DNA from: Notospermus geniculatus
Lineage: Eukaryota > Nemertea > Pilidiophora > Heteronemertea > Lineidae
Direction of reading: 5' to 3'
Length of the DNA stretch: 64,000 nt
Assembly (NCBI GenBank): GCA_002633025.1
Contig: NMRB01000724.1
Coordinates: forward strand, 138,568-202,567
Shown here: in pieces, positions 47,792-59,045 of the stretch
How the letters are laid out: every line of letters starts with the position of its first letter
How positions within the stretch are numbered: position 1 is the stretch's first letter
The notes under the pieces: generated by a model
The model's database searches: none
Seen by the model: only the letters and a program-made list of their open reading frames with translations
Told to the model about the DNA's origin: nothing
Position numbers and translations under genes: made by a program

Positions 47792-50030
47792 TTAGGCCAT
47801 AACACAGCATTCAAACAATTAACGAAGGAAAGTATTTCGAAATAAGAATGTGCCACAGCAAAACCTTGGACTTTCACATGGGATGGAAGTTGGGTTTAAA
47901 AATAAATCGGCTTGGGATTCACATCCTTTTCATTGGGCATTCTTACTCTTATACCCATGCTTTCATGAATAAAAAAAACACATATGACATTCCCGTGCAC
48001 CAGAATTTAAATGCCCCTTGAAATAGTAGTAGTAATAATGTGTCATTGATTATTGTCTTTGAAACAAGATCCTTGTTTCCTAATTATCGTTATTATCACT
48101 ATTGGACTGTTTACGCAATGTAGAAATACTTACACAAAAAACAGAGAAAAAAGCATTAATAATCTAGTGTTCATCGCAGAGACTTTTGTTCTCAAGTGAT
48201 GAAGTTTCCTTGAGATCAGTAAAGCATCATATTTGCATATTTGATTTTCACTTGTTCTCACTTGACGAGGACATATTATCAAGAGGAGTGGTGTTGGCAT
48301 CAAACTAGGTGACTGGTTCCTGCCAAAAACTGCTAGTGTTACACACAAATTTTGGGCCATGTGACACTGAAGTGAGGCGTATTGGAATTTCCAGTCAATT
48401 TTCCTGTGCGACAGATCCTCCTTCAGAGTTCGTGCCGTCATACAGGAATTGATTCCTCCTTCAGAGTTGTCACATTGGCGATAGCGACGTGAACTTAATT
48501 AAAAACTCAACATAAATATCCTTAAATGTTTTATGAAAGCATTTGACATGAATGATACGAGATGACAAGTAAGTCATAATTGACCGAGTTTCGCCTTATT
48601 CAAAATTGCATTGAAGATCGGTTCGACGGTAGGATTCATTAGTTTAGGTTTTTTCCAAGCAAGAGATGGAATGTGTCCATGCAGGATGTTCTGAGCATGC
48701 ACAAGTTTGCCTGAATGTATGATCTGTGTAATATGTAAGGATCCCCACAAGCTGTTGCACACGAGAGTGTATCCTAGCTAAAATTGCTGCCCAGCTTATC
48801 ATCGATCACTCGGCCAGATAAAAGTGGCTATCTCCCTAGTGAAAGGTTAGAAAGCCCCCCTGGGAATATCCAGATGATGATATATAACTATCTCTTTCAA
48901 TATAGAGCAATTTCAAGTCTCTACCTAATTGCTTTCAAGAACTAGATGGGAGATGTCATTGCACTTTGTTCCATCCATTATAAACCACTGTACTTAGTGT
49001 CCAATTCATATCATGATTTTTCCTTGGGAAAACAAAGATTTTTTCCATCTGTCTAATATTTCTTCCACATTCGGATTGGCTACATAGCCACTGTGGGTCA
49101 ATGTAATGCATTGGGTACATATTTACATGATCAATCAGTGGAATATTTGACAAGGGAATGTAATAAAGCCGCCTCTGTGGAGAAGTGGAGAAACTTGATG
49201 ATTGGACAATGTTGCTTTTCTATTAGTTGTCAAAGCAGGGCGCAATTTCTTCACTAAATTATGATGGAGACTTATGGATGTAATGAGAGTTTGTGGACTA
49301 ATCGTGCTATTTGGTTCTTTTTTTTTCTTGTAAGTCAAAACCATACCATGTCCATCTCTTTCAACAAAACAACCATGAAAACAGAATTTGTGGTGGGAAG
49401 TGTTTCCAAAAGTTGATCACAAAAACTATATTTTTTGCAAAAAAAAGGCAATTTTTGCCCCAAAATGAGGTGCCGCCCAACCACTCTGAGTCTCCCCCAG
49501 TCCCAAACACCACACAATTCTACTGTCCATAGCGAGAGAGCCAGATAAAACAGTATTAGAGATTGCAGAGCAAATGGTGTTCATCTGGTGAACTGAATGA
49601 TGTCCCAAAAATCCGTGGACGTACCAGTCCGTCTTTGGCACTGAAAGAGTTAAGACAAGACTGCTGAGGTAGGAAAGAAGGAATGATGCATATATCCTAT
49701 CACTTCATCGGAAGCTGCTTCCGTAGATGTCTTAGCACACATCAAGAAACAAAAAGAAAACTAGCTGTGTCTTGAACATGGTATGCTAACTGTAGTTGGA
49801 ACAGATAAGTGATGTCAGAATGATGATATGGAAGCATCAACACCTGTCATATCTAAGTTGTTTGGTCTTATTACCAGTAACACATATTCTGTGTATTAGG
49901 AAGTGCCATGTCTGTTTTCAGTGTTGCAATGCTTTCTTATTTATACATCACATTAAATATCACCAGGTATTGATATTGCGCATATAGGTGTTCAGAGCAA
50001 GAAGCAATATGGAGGCATGCATAGGGGAAC
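47792..50030. other. Unique non-coding sequence
   Basis: Short open frames only; nothing recognised. Confidence 0.5.
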
Positions 50031-50156
50031 AATAGGGAGGTTTCGCAAGCACCCAGTTAGGCCATACAACGACGTTTATCTATTGTTTGGGTATACCCAC
50101 ACAATAGATAAACATCGTCGTAGGGCCTAAACGGGTGCTTGCGAAACCTCCCTATT
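50031..50156. mobile_element. Near-perfect palindromic MITE, AATAGGGAGGTTT ends
   Basis: Arms of about 56 bases (aatagggaggtttcgcaagc onward) pair almost perfectly around a short centre. The ends match the inner element at 40877-40976. No clear flanking duplication is seen. Confidence 0.78.
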
Positions 50157-51868
50157 ATGAGGACAAATTCCTGCTTCTTCTTTGCATATGTGGCACATGA
50201 GATGTGAAGCTGCAATCTTAACAGTTCTACCTCCAAAGAGCAAGTGATTTTAAAAGATCCACAGAGGGTGAAAGCGTTGATGAACTTCCCCAAGGCAGAA
50301 ATCATGGACTAATGTTTGACCAAATGGGTTTCAAACTGCCGAGGTGGAATTGCTGAAAAATGGGACAATGTCAGATGGCTTAATGAAAAGTTGGAAAACC
50401 CCTTGGGCTGTTCTAAAAAACGAACTTGCGTTCATGATATTGTAACACATGCTTCTTTCATGATTAATTTGGATCATGATGGTAGGTGACTGTCATCCCC
50501 TTTTTTCTCAAAGCTGCACCATTGATTGTGGACAATTTGACCATAAAGGCCAACTACTTCTATTTTGAGATCTTGAAATTGGTAAGTTGCTAACAAAGTT
50601 ACTTAGAGGTGAGACATAAAAGACTGTTACAATAGTCTTTTGTACAACTAAGTGCAATGGATGACACATTAGTCAGTTACCCTTAGTTATAGTGGTTACT
50701 CAGCTTGGAGGTACTTAGGTGACTGAGGATTGGGCAGATAAAGTTGTTTTGGAATAAAATGAAAACTAACCAACTCCTTCAATTCCCATTATGTAAATGG
50801 TTTAATTCTCTCAATGATAAATCCTCCAAGTAGGCCCTAAATCCCCTTTGTGTCCAATTACTTACCTTTATTGTGTCCATTACTTCCGAGGTTTTTCATC
50901 AACATGTGTATACAGGTTGAGATGAAGGGACTCTATACTTTAAACACCTAAAAGAAGAAAAGTTTCACTTTCAAGGCAAACTTATTGCTTTACTTGGATT
51001 TTCTTGCCTGACTGCACATCTTACCCAGTTTTCGGTTTCCACCCAAGAGATTGTACATATTTCAGCCATTAGGCTTGGTGATGTATTTCAACTCTGTACA
51101 GCTTTAAGCCCTGCTGTAATTGTTATCTATAATAGATATACAGCATCTTTATATACATGATGAATCTCCTTTGTAATATGAAACTTTAAGTGGGAACGAT
51201 AAAGCGAAGTCAAGGCGTTGCCCGAGAGTTTTATGCGATAATTGAAAGAAACTTTTTTCATAATAACTGGAAATAACTCAGGATAATAGCTTTATGGGGT
51301 ATTTCACGTGACATTTTGATGCTGTAGGTGAGATAGCAGGGGCCGCTGACCTTGTCATTGATGTGGGTATGTGCCTAGCACAAAAGTTTTCAATTTTCTC
51401 CATTTGGTGGAGAAACATTAATGGAACCCATTAGCCCCCATGCCCTGGACAATTCGACGAGACACAGTTTCTGCCCTATCAGACCTTTTCATAACCATGG
51501 ATATGACCAGGCTATAGTTCGTCATAGTTGATTCAATTGAACTAATAACTGGGATAACACAAAGTGATCTGATCATAATGCTTCCCCCTCCTGTCCCCAA
51601 CCCACTACAGGTCTGTCTAATGGATGTCAAGCAGAAAGATACTTTGTAATTCAGCAATATTAACTCTGGCTTTGAATAAGTACATGTATATATTGTGGAC
51701 CTGTGGGATATGTTACTATGACAATCTGAATCTGAGGCCTTGTTTGAATGGTGTGATTTACCATTGATGGTAAGCAAGTTCCATGGCTAAAGTTGCCTGC
51801 ATCCGTAGACTGTGCAATAACTATAGTGATAAATTGACACATTTCAACAACCCATAACCTTTCCTAGG
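50157..51868. other. Unique non-coding sequence
   Basis: Nothing recognised. A 119-codon minus frame at 51418-51777 has no motif. Confidence 0.5.
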
Positions 51869-52078
51869 TACTGTAAACCGTGAAATTTTCGCGGCGCTAA
51901 AAGTTGGCGAATTTATCCCTTTTGAATAATGCGAAGACTAATTTCCGCGTTTACCTTCATAATTCAATGGAAAATGCATAAGGCTTTGTATTTTCGCGCT
52001 GTTTAAGTTTGCGTTTCGGCCCATGACCACAAAAATCGTGAAAATAAAACGCACGCGAAAATTTCACGGTTTACAGTA
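51869..52078. mobile_element. TA-target MITE, CTGTAAACCGTGAAATTTTCGCG ends
   Basis: The element at 51871-52076 has inverted ends ctgtaaaccgtgaaattttc and gaaaatttcacggtttacag, flanked by TA. The interior keeps cgcgct/gcgtttt words. Ends and TA target are Tc1/mariner-like, a MITE type widespread in invertebrates. Confidence 0.8.
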
Positions 52079-52317
52079 GTTGTTTTTACTCAAGAATTTA
52101 CTCAAGAATGTATTTACTCAGGAATTTTACTCAATTTTGGAAAAATGTTGTTTGTTCATAAGGAATTCATCTGACTCTTACATTGGATTTAGTTGTTGGG
52201 CATCATTGGATACCAGCCTGATTTTGACATGAATGCCGCATTTGGCGTCGAATGTATTGAATTGGATGTCACATCCTTACAACCTCTTTGCCAGAAAAAA
52301 AATACAGTCAGTCTCAT

Positions 52318-52379
52318 CATTATGCCCCCGCTCAACGAAGTTGAGATGGGGGCATTATGTTCTCAGTTGGTTTCCGCGT

Positions 52380-52431
<52 letters not shown>

Positions 52432-52960
52432 ATCCTATTCCGGACTATAACTCAAGAACAGGTTGTCGGATTGATCTCATATTTCTGTGGGGTAACCGGG
52501 TGGATCAGAGGAGGTGCCCTATCGATTTTGGTTGCGATCCGATATTCAATATGGCCGCCAGGAGGATATCTTGGAGTTTGCATTCCGGACCGTAACTCAA
52601 GAACGGGTTGCCCGATTTATCTCATATTTGCGTGATGTAATGGGGTGGATCAGGGGAGGTTCCCTATCGATTTTGGTTGCGACCCGATATTCAATATGGC
52701 CGCCAGGAAGACATCTTGGTTTTAGCATTCCGGACCATAACTCAAGAACGGAATGCCCGATTGATCTCATATTTGCATGGTTTAATGGGGTCGATCGGGG
52801 GAGGTTCCCTATCGATTTTAGTTGTGACCCAATATTCAATATGGCTGCCAGGAAGACATCTTTGTTTTTGCATTCCGGATCGTGACTCAAGAACAGGTGA
52901 CCCGATATTCAGCGTGATGCACCAGAGCGGGGGCATACTTGCAATCGCCCCGATTGCGTT
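52318..52960 (+). mobile_element. Helentron-like element E4
   Basis: The 5' double hairpin has outer ATGCCCCC (52322-52329) with GGGGGCAT (52348-52355) and inner CTCAA with TTGAG. An 18-copy CCG microsatellite covers 52378-52431. Body units have the gccgccagg-type word starting at 52554, 52699 and 52844 (145 each). The 3' end has GAGCGGGGGCAT (52925-52936), an exact 12-base complement of the 5' end, then a hairpin GCAATCG, CCC, CGATTGC (52941-52957). The overlapping poly-Pro, poly-Ala and poly-Arg frames are products of the CCG run. Confidence 0.78.
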
Positions 52961-53380
52961 ACATCTAGTTGTGTAATTATGCTTCAACTGATCAGTATGC
53001 AACAACTTCATATCAAATCCCTAATTAATGGGTGAAGTTGTCACTTTCTTGCCCCAAGGTTATTGTCATTCACCTCACAATCAATTTCAACTGCTTATCA
53101 AATGCTGGAATCTGTCCCTTGGGTTTTCAGAGCTTGTGTTCCGTCTCTGTGAAAGTTGAAATTAATAAACAAGTTTGTCGAGTCATTTGGGGAGTCAAGA
53201 TAAATGACTTTAATCCTGTATGAGAATTTGTTGTGTGGGTTGTGTTGGAATATGATGAGAGAAAGAAAGACAAGGAGAGTGGTGATGGTACAGTGGAAGT
53301 AGTGGAAATTCTCTTAGCGGGTATAATACCTCTACAGTACTCTGCACAATGAGGTTATCAGCACTTCTCCACGGAAAGAT
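52961..53380. other. Non-coding stretch, nothing recognised
   Basis: No structure identified. Confidence 0.5.
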
Positions 53381-53790
53381 GTCGCTGCGACCGTATCAGG
53401 CCTTATGACGTCATTTCAGTGGCAATACGAGGTGCGAGCATGAAGCCACAACGTCACGGGAGTGTGGTCGTTGACATTCCGTACAACATCGCAGTGGAAA
53501 AGTTGATACGGTCGCAAGCGCCATCCAATGATAGAAAAAGAATGGCTACAACCCCATTGACTTACCTTCCGCTCTCCATGTACCATCTGCGTACCACATG
53601 CAGCGTCGTGCACATACCGTCCTCGTATCTTCCGCAGATGTCACACTGCCTTGGAAGCCACAGAGTGATGATGTATAACGTCATTTGCGACATGCTCGGA
53701 GGTCACGGGGAAGATACGCGTGACGTACCCGTACCATATGCAATTGGAGCGTACATTTCGCATGACGTGCACAGCATGTACGCAGAAAAG
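53381..53790. mobile_element. Probable MITE cluster, GTCGCTGCGACCGTATCA ends
   Basis: ctgcgaccgtatca (from 53385) and tgatacggtcgca (to about 53516) are inverted repeats. A second weaker pair, gtatcttccgcagatgtcac and ggtcacggggaagatac, lies at 53626-53717. Repeated tgacgt words fill the interval. Boundaries are uncertain. Confidence 0.5.
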
Positions 53791-54477
53791 CAGGGTCTCT
53801 GCCAGAAATTTTTTTGAGGGTACTAATTTCTTCAAAATCAGCAGAAACCCCATCAAAGTAAGAAAGTGGACCTTTTCTGTTCCTATGAGGGTACCACCAT
53901 AGTGTACCCTCTTAGTATCCTCTGGCGGAAACACTGAAAAGGTAGGTCAGTTGTGCTCCATAGGCCTACTGTCCATGAGCGACACCGAACTACAGAACTC
54001 AACTTTAATCTAGCCTGTGCCTTTCAAAACAATAAAAATACATATGTTAGATTGAGTGAAAAAGATTCTGCTATTCTTGTTGATGCTGAATTCTGGAATT
54101 CTGATTTGTCGGTAATATTGCTCTACCAGTTGTTGAACAAAGATAAGAAAGTAAATATCAGAGGGAGTGGAATATACTATTGAATGTGAGAAAAAGAAAT
54201 AGGCCTTTCAGATATTGGTTCACATATCGAATTATCTTTTATTGGTGTACACTGTTTATGTCATTGCTGCCTAGGTGAAAATCAATGGTTTGCTATTCAA
54301 TTGATCTGATCCATCAGTGTATAAACAAATAAACAATGCTTTGAGGGTTATTCGAATGGTTTACTTTCTTGGAGTATTGGAAGTGCAGGGCAAAAAATAT
54401 AGAAGCTGAATGTCGCGTCAAAAATCGATTGGTGTACATTTTATCCTTGTTGGTATTAGCCCTGCTCGGCTGAGAAG
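53791..54477. other. Non-coding stretch, nothing recognised
   Basis: A 76-codon plus frame at 53953-54183 has no recognisable domain. Confidence 0.5.
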
Positions 54478-54570
54478 CCCATGGCCCGCGTGATCAGTAT
54501 AGCCTGCCATTGGCCACTGAATGGTATTAAGCTTCTGACATCATATGGTGAGAATTGTTTTTTAGACCGA
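54478..54570 (+). repeat. Dispersed repeat fragment, copy 2
   Basis: Matches 46510-46607. Confidence 0.6.
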
Positions 54571-55067
54571 CAACTTTGTTGGAAAGGTCAAAAAGCCAAT
54601 CCAACAGCAGAATGAACATGTGATACACACACTGACATCAGAATAGGAGCTGCAGATAACTGTAAGTTGTCACGACTAATTTTGCCAAAATGTTTTAGCC
54701 TAAAAATGAATCAGAATTTAAAGAAGTGATGTCATCTGCTCGATGTAGTTGTCCCAGGAAACGTTTTGATTTTGGTTTGTTCAGAAGTGCATGGTCTAAA
54801 GTTCCTCCCATCAGTCATTCAGTAATTGCTACAACTATTTAGCCCATTTTCCTACCATTAATGTATTGTGGAAGATAATGCATTTACACATTAGATGTTT
54901 CCAAAATATGGCCCTTTTGACTGCATATGCAAGGCTTGGTAGCTGTGAATATATCACATTGGCTACAAGGGCATTAACCCAAGAGAAGTAACATGCCATG
55001 TATCTTTCTTCACTCATCTTTCTCTGTTTGCCAGTCGATAATGGGGAACCCGCCCTGCGGTTTATCC
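54571..55067. other. Non-coding stretch, nothing recognised
   Basis: Part of a 126-codon minus frame (54835-55215) falls here, but that frame runs into a MITE arm and has no motif. Confidence 0.5.
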
Positions 55068-55316
55068 CGACAGGTCGGCGCTGTGAGCGCTTGTACCGAA
55101 ACGACGTCATTGACGTCATTGACATCATGTTAGGTGCTGACGTTGCGTCATGAAAAAAATGCCTGTACATTTTTCTACAGGAAAAATGACAGGAAGACGT
55201 TGCTTTTATCGCCATTGTATCCCTTGTATCCCTTTATTTTCACTGCAGAAATAAATGGAAATAACGTTAGAAAAAAGAGACTTCGGTACAAGCGCTTGCA
55301 GCGCCACGTCGCGACG
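55068..55316. mobile_element. MITE with GGCGCTGNNAGCGCTTGTACCGAA arms
   Basis: ggcgctgtgagcgcttgtac (55077 on) and gtacaagcgcttgcagcgcc (to 55305) are inverted repeats around about 180 bp containing cattgacgtcattgacatca. Outer boundaries are uncertain. Confidence 0.6.
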
Positions 55317-55552
55317 GTAGTGTGCGGGTTCCTCATTACCAGAGTATTAAAGTGATGTGTACAAAGTTGAACTCTGAGAGAATATGATCCAGTAACAATA
55401 CTAACTAATTGACTGGGAATCATCTTTAGCTATCATTCTTACTTTATTCATTGCTGCAAAGGTATATTTATTTAGATAATTGGAAACTGCCACCTTTTAT
55501 GAGGTCCATTACAAAGTGGATAGCCTTTGGCTGTGTAGTAATCACTCTTTCA

Positions 55553-55755
55553 AATCTTCATATATCATGATTTTACATCTGAGGTAATGGAAGAACCTAA
55601 TAGATTCTTGTGAGTGAAAAGGCGACGTAATAGTTTCTGATTGGCCTGTGATTTATTTGGTGTGATAATTGATTGCATCACTTCTTTTGAAACATAATAA
55701 AACTATGGGGCATAGAGTTGCTCTGTATCTGCTGATGTATGCACCTGAATGCTCT
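55553..55755 (+). repeat. 203-bp block duplicated across the single-N gap (first copy)
   Basis: Nearly identical to 56071-56273, which starts immediately after the N at 56070. The first copy is interrupted at its right end by a MITE beginning near 55756; the second continues into host sequence. Confidence 0.85.
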
Positions 55756-56069
55756 AAAGGCCCGTTTACACATGCAACTTTTCATGTGCAACTTCATGCA
55801 ACTTGTTGCATAAACCTGATGAGACCAAAAATTTCATCAAAGTTGCATGTGTAAACGGGTATGCAACTTGTTGCAACTAACTACTGCAACTTGTTGCAAA
55901 TTTAGGATCCAGATCCTATTTTCTGGTGAGTTGCAACAAGTTGCACGTCGCTGGCCAATGAGAATACAGCAAAAAATCATGTGACGTCTACTAAAGCAAA
56001 AATGGCTGCCGAACAAAGGATTCCCGCCAAAATTCCTGCAACTTGTTGCGAACTTCTGCAACTTATCGC
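55756..56069. mobile_element. MITE with CCCGTTTACACATGCAACTT arm, cut by the gap
   Basis: ggcccgtttacacatgcaac (55759) is complementary to gttgcatgtgtaaacgggt (55842-55860). The palindrome tgcaacttgttgca recurs several times downstream. The element lacks its outer right end because the assembly breaks at 56070. The second block copy shows the insertion-free site. Confidence 0.65.
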
Positions 56070-56070
56070 N

Positions 56071-56273
56071 AATCTTCATATATCATGATTTTACATCTGA
56101 GGTAATGGAAGAACCTAATAGATTCGTGTGAGTGAAAAGGCGACGTAATAGTTTCTGATTGGCCTGTGATTTATTTGGTGTGATAATTGATTGCATCATT
56201 TCTTTTGAAACAAAATAAAACTATGGGGCATAGAGTTGCTCTGTATCTGCTGATGTATGCGCCTGAATGCTCT
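56071..56273 (+). repeat. 203-bp block (second copy, without the MITE)
   Basis: See 55553-55755. It continues with tagctgcataaaaagc where the first copy has the MITE. Confidence 0.85.
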
Positions 56274-56410
56274 TAGCTGCATAAAAAGCATTGTTGCAAG
56301 TCTTGACATGTGCACCATCTTAAAGAGTGGATTAACCATGTTGCTCAAAGCAGTGTAACTTCATGACTCAGCCTAGCTTGTTGTTTGCATTGAACCCCTT
56401 AGCTACTATG

Positions 56411-56545
56411 TGGCACAGCTTAACCCGTCGGTCATGGAGGATTTCCTTTATGGCCTAGTAGTTAGCGCATTGGCCTCGGCGCTAGAAGTTCAGCAACGTT
56501 GAGCGTGATCACTAAGTTCCCGGCGTGCATACAATACATTTTTGT
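56411..56545 (+). mobile_element. SINE with tRNA/5S-like head, diverged copy
   Basis: Shares cttaaccc, gatttcctttatggcctagt, agttagcgca, ttggcctc, gctagaagtt and agcaacgt with 34593-34792. The 5S box corresponding to tggatgggtgacc is lost. Confidence 0.6.
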
Positions 56546-56680
56546 CGCCATGTTTAACAACAGTTATCTGGCTCCTGCCATGACAGACATCATTGCGATG
56601 GTTATGACAGGAAAGTCTATGGAAAACTGGTAACCTGTGGCATGAACCACCAGTATAGTCACAACACTCAATCCGGCCAA

Positions 56681-57052
56681 GAACAATGTTGCCTCAACAA
56701 TGTTGCCTCAAGAACAATGTTGCCTCAAGAACAATGTTGCCTCAAGAACAATGTTGCCCCAGGAACAATGTTGCCCCAGGAACAATGTTGCCCCAGGAAC
56801 AATGTTGCCCCAGGAACAATGTTGCCCCAGGAACAATGTTGCCCCAGGAACAATGTTGGCCCAAGAAGAATGTTGCCCCAGGAACAGTGTTGGCCCAGGA
56901 ACAGTGTTGCCCCAGGAACAGTGTTGGCCCAGGAACAGTGTTGGTCCAGGAACAGTGTTGCCCCAGGAACAGTGTTGCCCCAGGAACAGTGTTGCTCCAG
57001 GAGCAGTGTTGCCTCAAGAGCAATGTTGCCTCAAGAACAATGTTGCTCCAAT
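56681..57052 (+). repeat. 17-bp minisatellite, about 22 units
   Basis: The unit is caatgttgccccaggaa with variants. CTCAAG-type units lie at both ends, CCCCAGG units in the middle, and cagtgttggccc units towards the right. Since 17 is not a multiple of three, each plus frame is open and gives the same 17-residue period (contains QEQCC and PRN), as does one minus frame. I treat these frames as a by-product. Confidence 0.9.
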
Positions 57053-57536
57053 CACAGCTGATCCAGAAATGACAGATATCACTGCTTCTCGGATAGTCAT
57101 GTTGTGTTAGGAATGACACTAGGCCTACCCCACCGCTAAAATCATTCTGGCAGTGTCTCTTTACTCAGAGCTATGATTATCTTTCAATGAAAAGCCTGTG
57201 TCTGGCTGACCTTTGTGGTATATATCCACAAGAACCTGCTTCCCTGGTTTCCCAATCCTGTTGTGTTCTATCTGAGTGATTTCTAGTAGCCTAATGATAT
57301 GATCTAACGAGGTTCTGTCGCCTAATTCAAATCGATAGTGACATCAAGTGATCCAGACAATGGGAGGCCCCTGAATTATTCATCATATATATTGATGTGG
57401 CCTATCCTTGTCCGCCTGTTGTGCAGTGCAATGGGACACCACTGTTTTTGTTTTGCAAGGATTAGCATGGAAAATGCGGACTGTGCTGCAGCATTTCCTT
57501 TCGTAACAAAAACAGAGTGGTGTCTGAAAGGACAGC
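57053..57536. other. Non-coding stretch, nothing recognised
   Basis: No structure identified. Confidence 0.5.
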
Positions 57537-57652
57537 GGGTCATATGAATAAAGACTAGCAAATGCATTTATCTCAGATTTGTACGACATTGCCTAGTGCA
57601 TTTGTATTGCAAACTTCAAGTAAAAGCATTTACTAGTGTTTATTCATGTGAC
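57537..57652. mobile_element. MITE of the GGGTCATATGAATAAAGAC family, copy 2
   Basis: gggtcatatgaataaagact and agtgtttattcatgtgac are inverted. The interior matches 18093-18210. Confidence 0.7.
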
Positions 57653-57682
57653 GCAGCATTGGTATGGTATATTCTGTACATT

Positions 57683-57800
57683 GGGTCATGAGTAAAGACT
57701 TAGTAAATGTTTTTACTTGAATTTCGCAATACAAATTCACCGGGCAATGCTGTACAAATCTGAAGTAAAAGCATTTGCTAGGCTTTATTCATATGACTCA
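57683..57800. mobile_element. MITE of the GGGTCATATGAATAAAGAC family, copy 3
   Basis: Begins gggtcatgagtaaagactta and ends ggctttattcatatgact. The left flank agcattggtatggtat is shared with 58617, marking a local duplication. Confidence 0.7.
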
Positions 57801-57899
57801 TTGTTACACTTATTACTCCAACAACCAAGTTTCAACCACTGTGAGATTTAATTACATCACTTTTTGTGATAGTATGGGTCTGCAATTTATTTGGAGAGA

Positions 57900-58144
57900 T
57901 AGACCGTTCTCAAATTGACGCAAACAAGAAAGATCTGCGCACTTCCGCCGAAATTTCAACCATAACCTCGGTCTGAAGCTGAATGACGTGACGCAGACAG
58001 CCCCGCGACAGTGACGTCGACGACGTTGCGTCAGACTCGACCATTGCTGAATAGTGGATTGCGTCACGTCACCCGTTTTCAGATCGAGGTTATGGTTGAA
58101 ATTTCGGAGGAAGTGCGCAGATCTGGGAATTTGAGAATGGTCTA
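57900..58144. mobile_element. TA-target MITE with GACCGTTCTCAAATT ends
   Basis: The element at 57902-58142 has TA on both sides. Arms of about 75 bases include agatctgcgcacttccgccg and aaatttcaaccataacctcg with their complements. The centre holds several tgacgt/acgtca words. Confidence 0.75.
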
Positions 58145-58220
58145 TTGACTTGTGGTTTGGCTTGCGGTGTTACAGTAGAGTTTCACTGAAAAAGCCTCTG
58201 AAATTGTGCAAACCACTTTG

Positions 58221-58312
58221 TCACCCCGAGGCCCATCAGGGTCTTCGGGGTATTGTCATCACGCTGGCGGCTGTCTGTGCGTCGTCTGTCGTCGTCCGTC
58301 GTCGTCGAATAA
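58221..58312 (+). mobile_element. Helentron-like element E5, 5' end only
   Basis: A hairpin ACCCCGA (58223-58229) with TCGGGGT (58245-58251), containing an inner GCCC/GGG pairing, is followed by gtcgtctgtcgtcgtccgtc microsatellite to 58310. The preceding bases actttgt match the uninterrupted actttgttttttcc at 58783-58796, so the 5' junction is again after T. No third arm or 3' hairpin was found downstream, so it is truncated. Confidence 0.6.
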
Positions 58313-58614
58313 AGAGGTGATGGCAAATGCGCCGCTCGATTAGTGCAGAAAAGCCATTGATTCTGCAAAGCTCGCATCACTTTCTGGCCTAAAAGTAGGT
58401 GGAGGACACTCCCCAAATAATCACTAAACATTTCCAAACGTTGTTGTCTCTGGTCGATGCGTAGTTTATGAGAACGTGCGTGACAAAGACCCATGTTTGC
58501 TCGTTGACCTAACAGCTGTACACATTGCTACACTGTACACCTGTATATGATGCGATCAACTCCAGTTGGTACGGACGTATTTCAAAATGGAGTCCTTCCA
58601 TTATAATAAGATGA
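58313..58614. other. Non-coding stretch following the truncated element
   Basis: May contain degraded body of E5; no 145-bp unit word is recognisable. Confidence 0.45.
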
Positions 58615-58795
58615 TCCAGCATTGGTATGGTATTTGTAATATTCTCTACATTGGGTCATATGAATGAAGACTAGTAAATGCTTTTACTTGAATTTCGCAA
58701 TACAAATGCGCTGGGCAGTGCTGTACAAATCTGAAGTAAAAAGAGTGAGATCACTGAAAAAGCATCTGAAATGGTGCAAACTACTTTGTTTTTTC
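58615..58795 (+). repeat. Partial duplicate of 57653-58220 with internal deletion
   Basis: Left part (agcattggtatggtat, MITE copy 4 from 58653) matches 57656-57775. Right part (actgaaaaagcatctgaaat, tgtgcaaacta-type, ctttgt) matches 58183-58221. About 400 bases present in the first copy, including its TA-target MITE, are absent. Confidence 0.7.
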
Positions 58796-59045
58796 CCCGC
58801 AATGCAACTATGGTGATAGTGTGACAACTGTTTTGCAGTTTTGGGACAGGTCAGTTGTCGTCACCATTCTGAGCAAGTTATCACTGCACTGCTAATCATC
58901 ATATTCATTCAGTCTTCCCATTAAGAAAGCATTCCTTACAAAAGCCTGAGCTGCAGAATTTGTCCTCAGGTATCTTTATGTTGAGGTGGCGCGCCCTCTG
59001 ATTTCTCCCTTCTTGCCCAGCATATTAGTTGAGAAATCTAGACAA

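Noticed and set aside
52193-52885. Poly-Ala, poly-Pro and poly-Arg frames
   Set aside because: All three frames read the same CCG microsatellite and 145-bp units of E4.
56681-57052. CRISPR-like array
   Set aside because: Units are contiguous 17-mers without spacers, and the genome is animal.
56642-57119. Cys-rich repetitive proteins in several frames and on both strands
   Set aside because: Product of a 17-bp minisatellite; no start context, domain or splice support.
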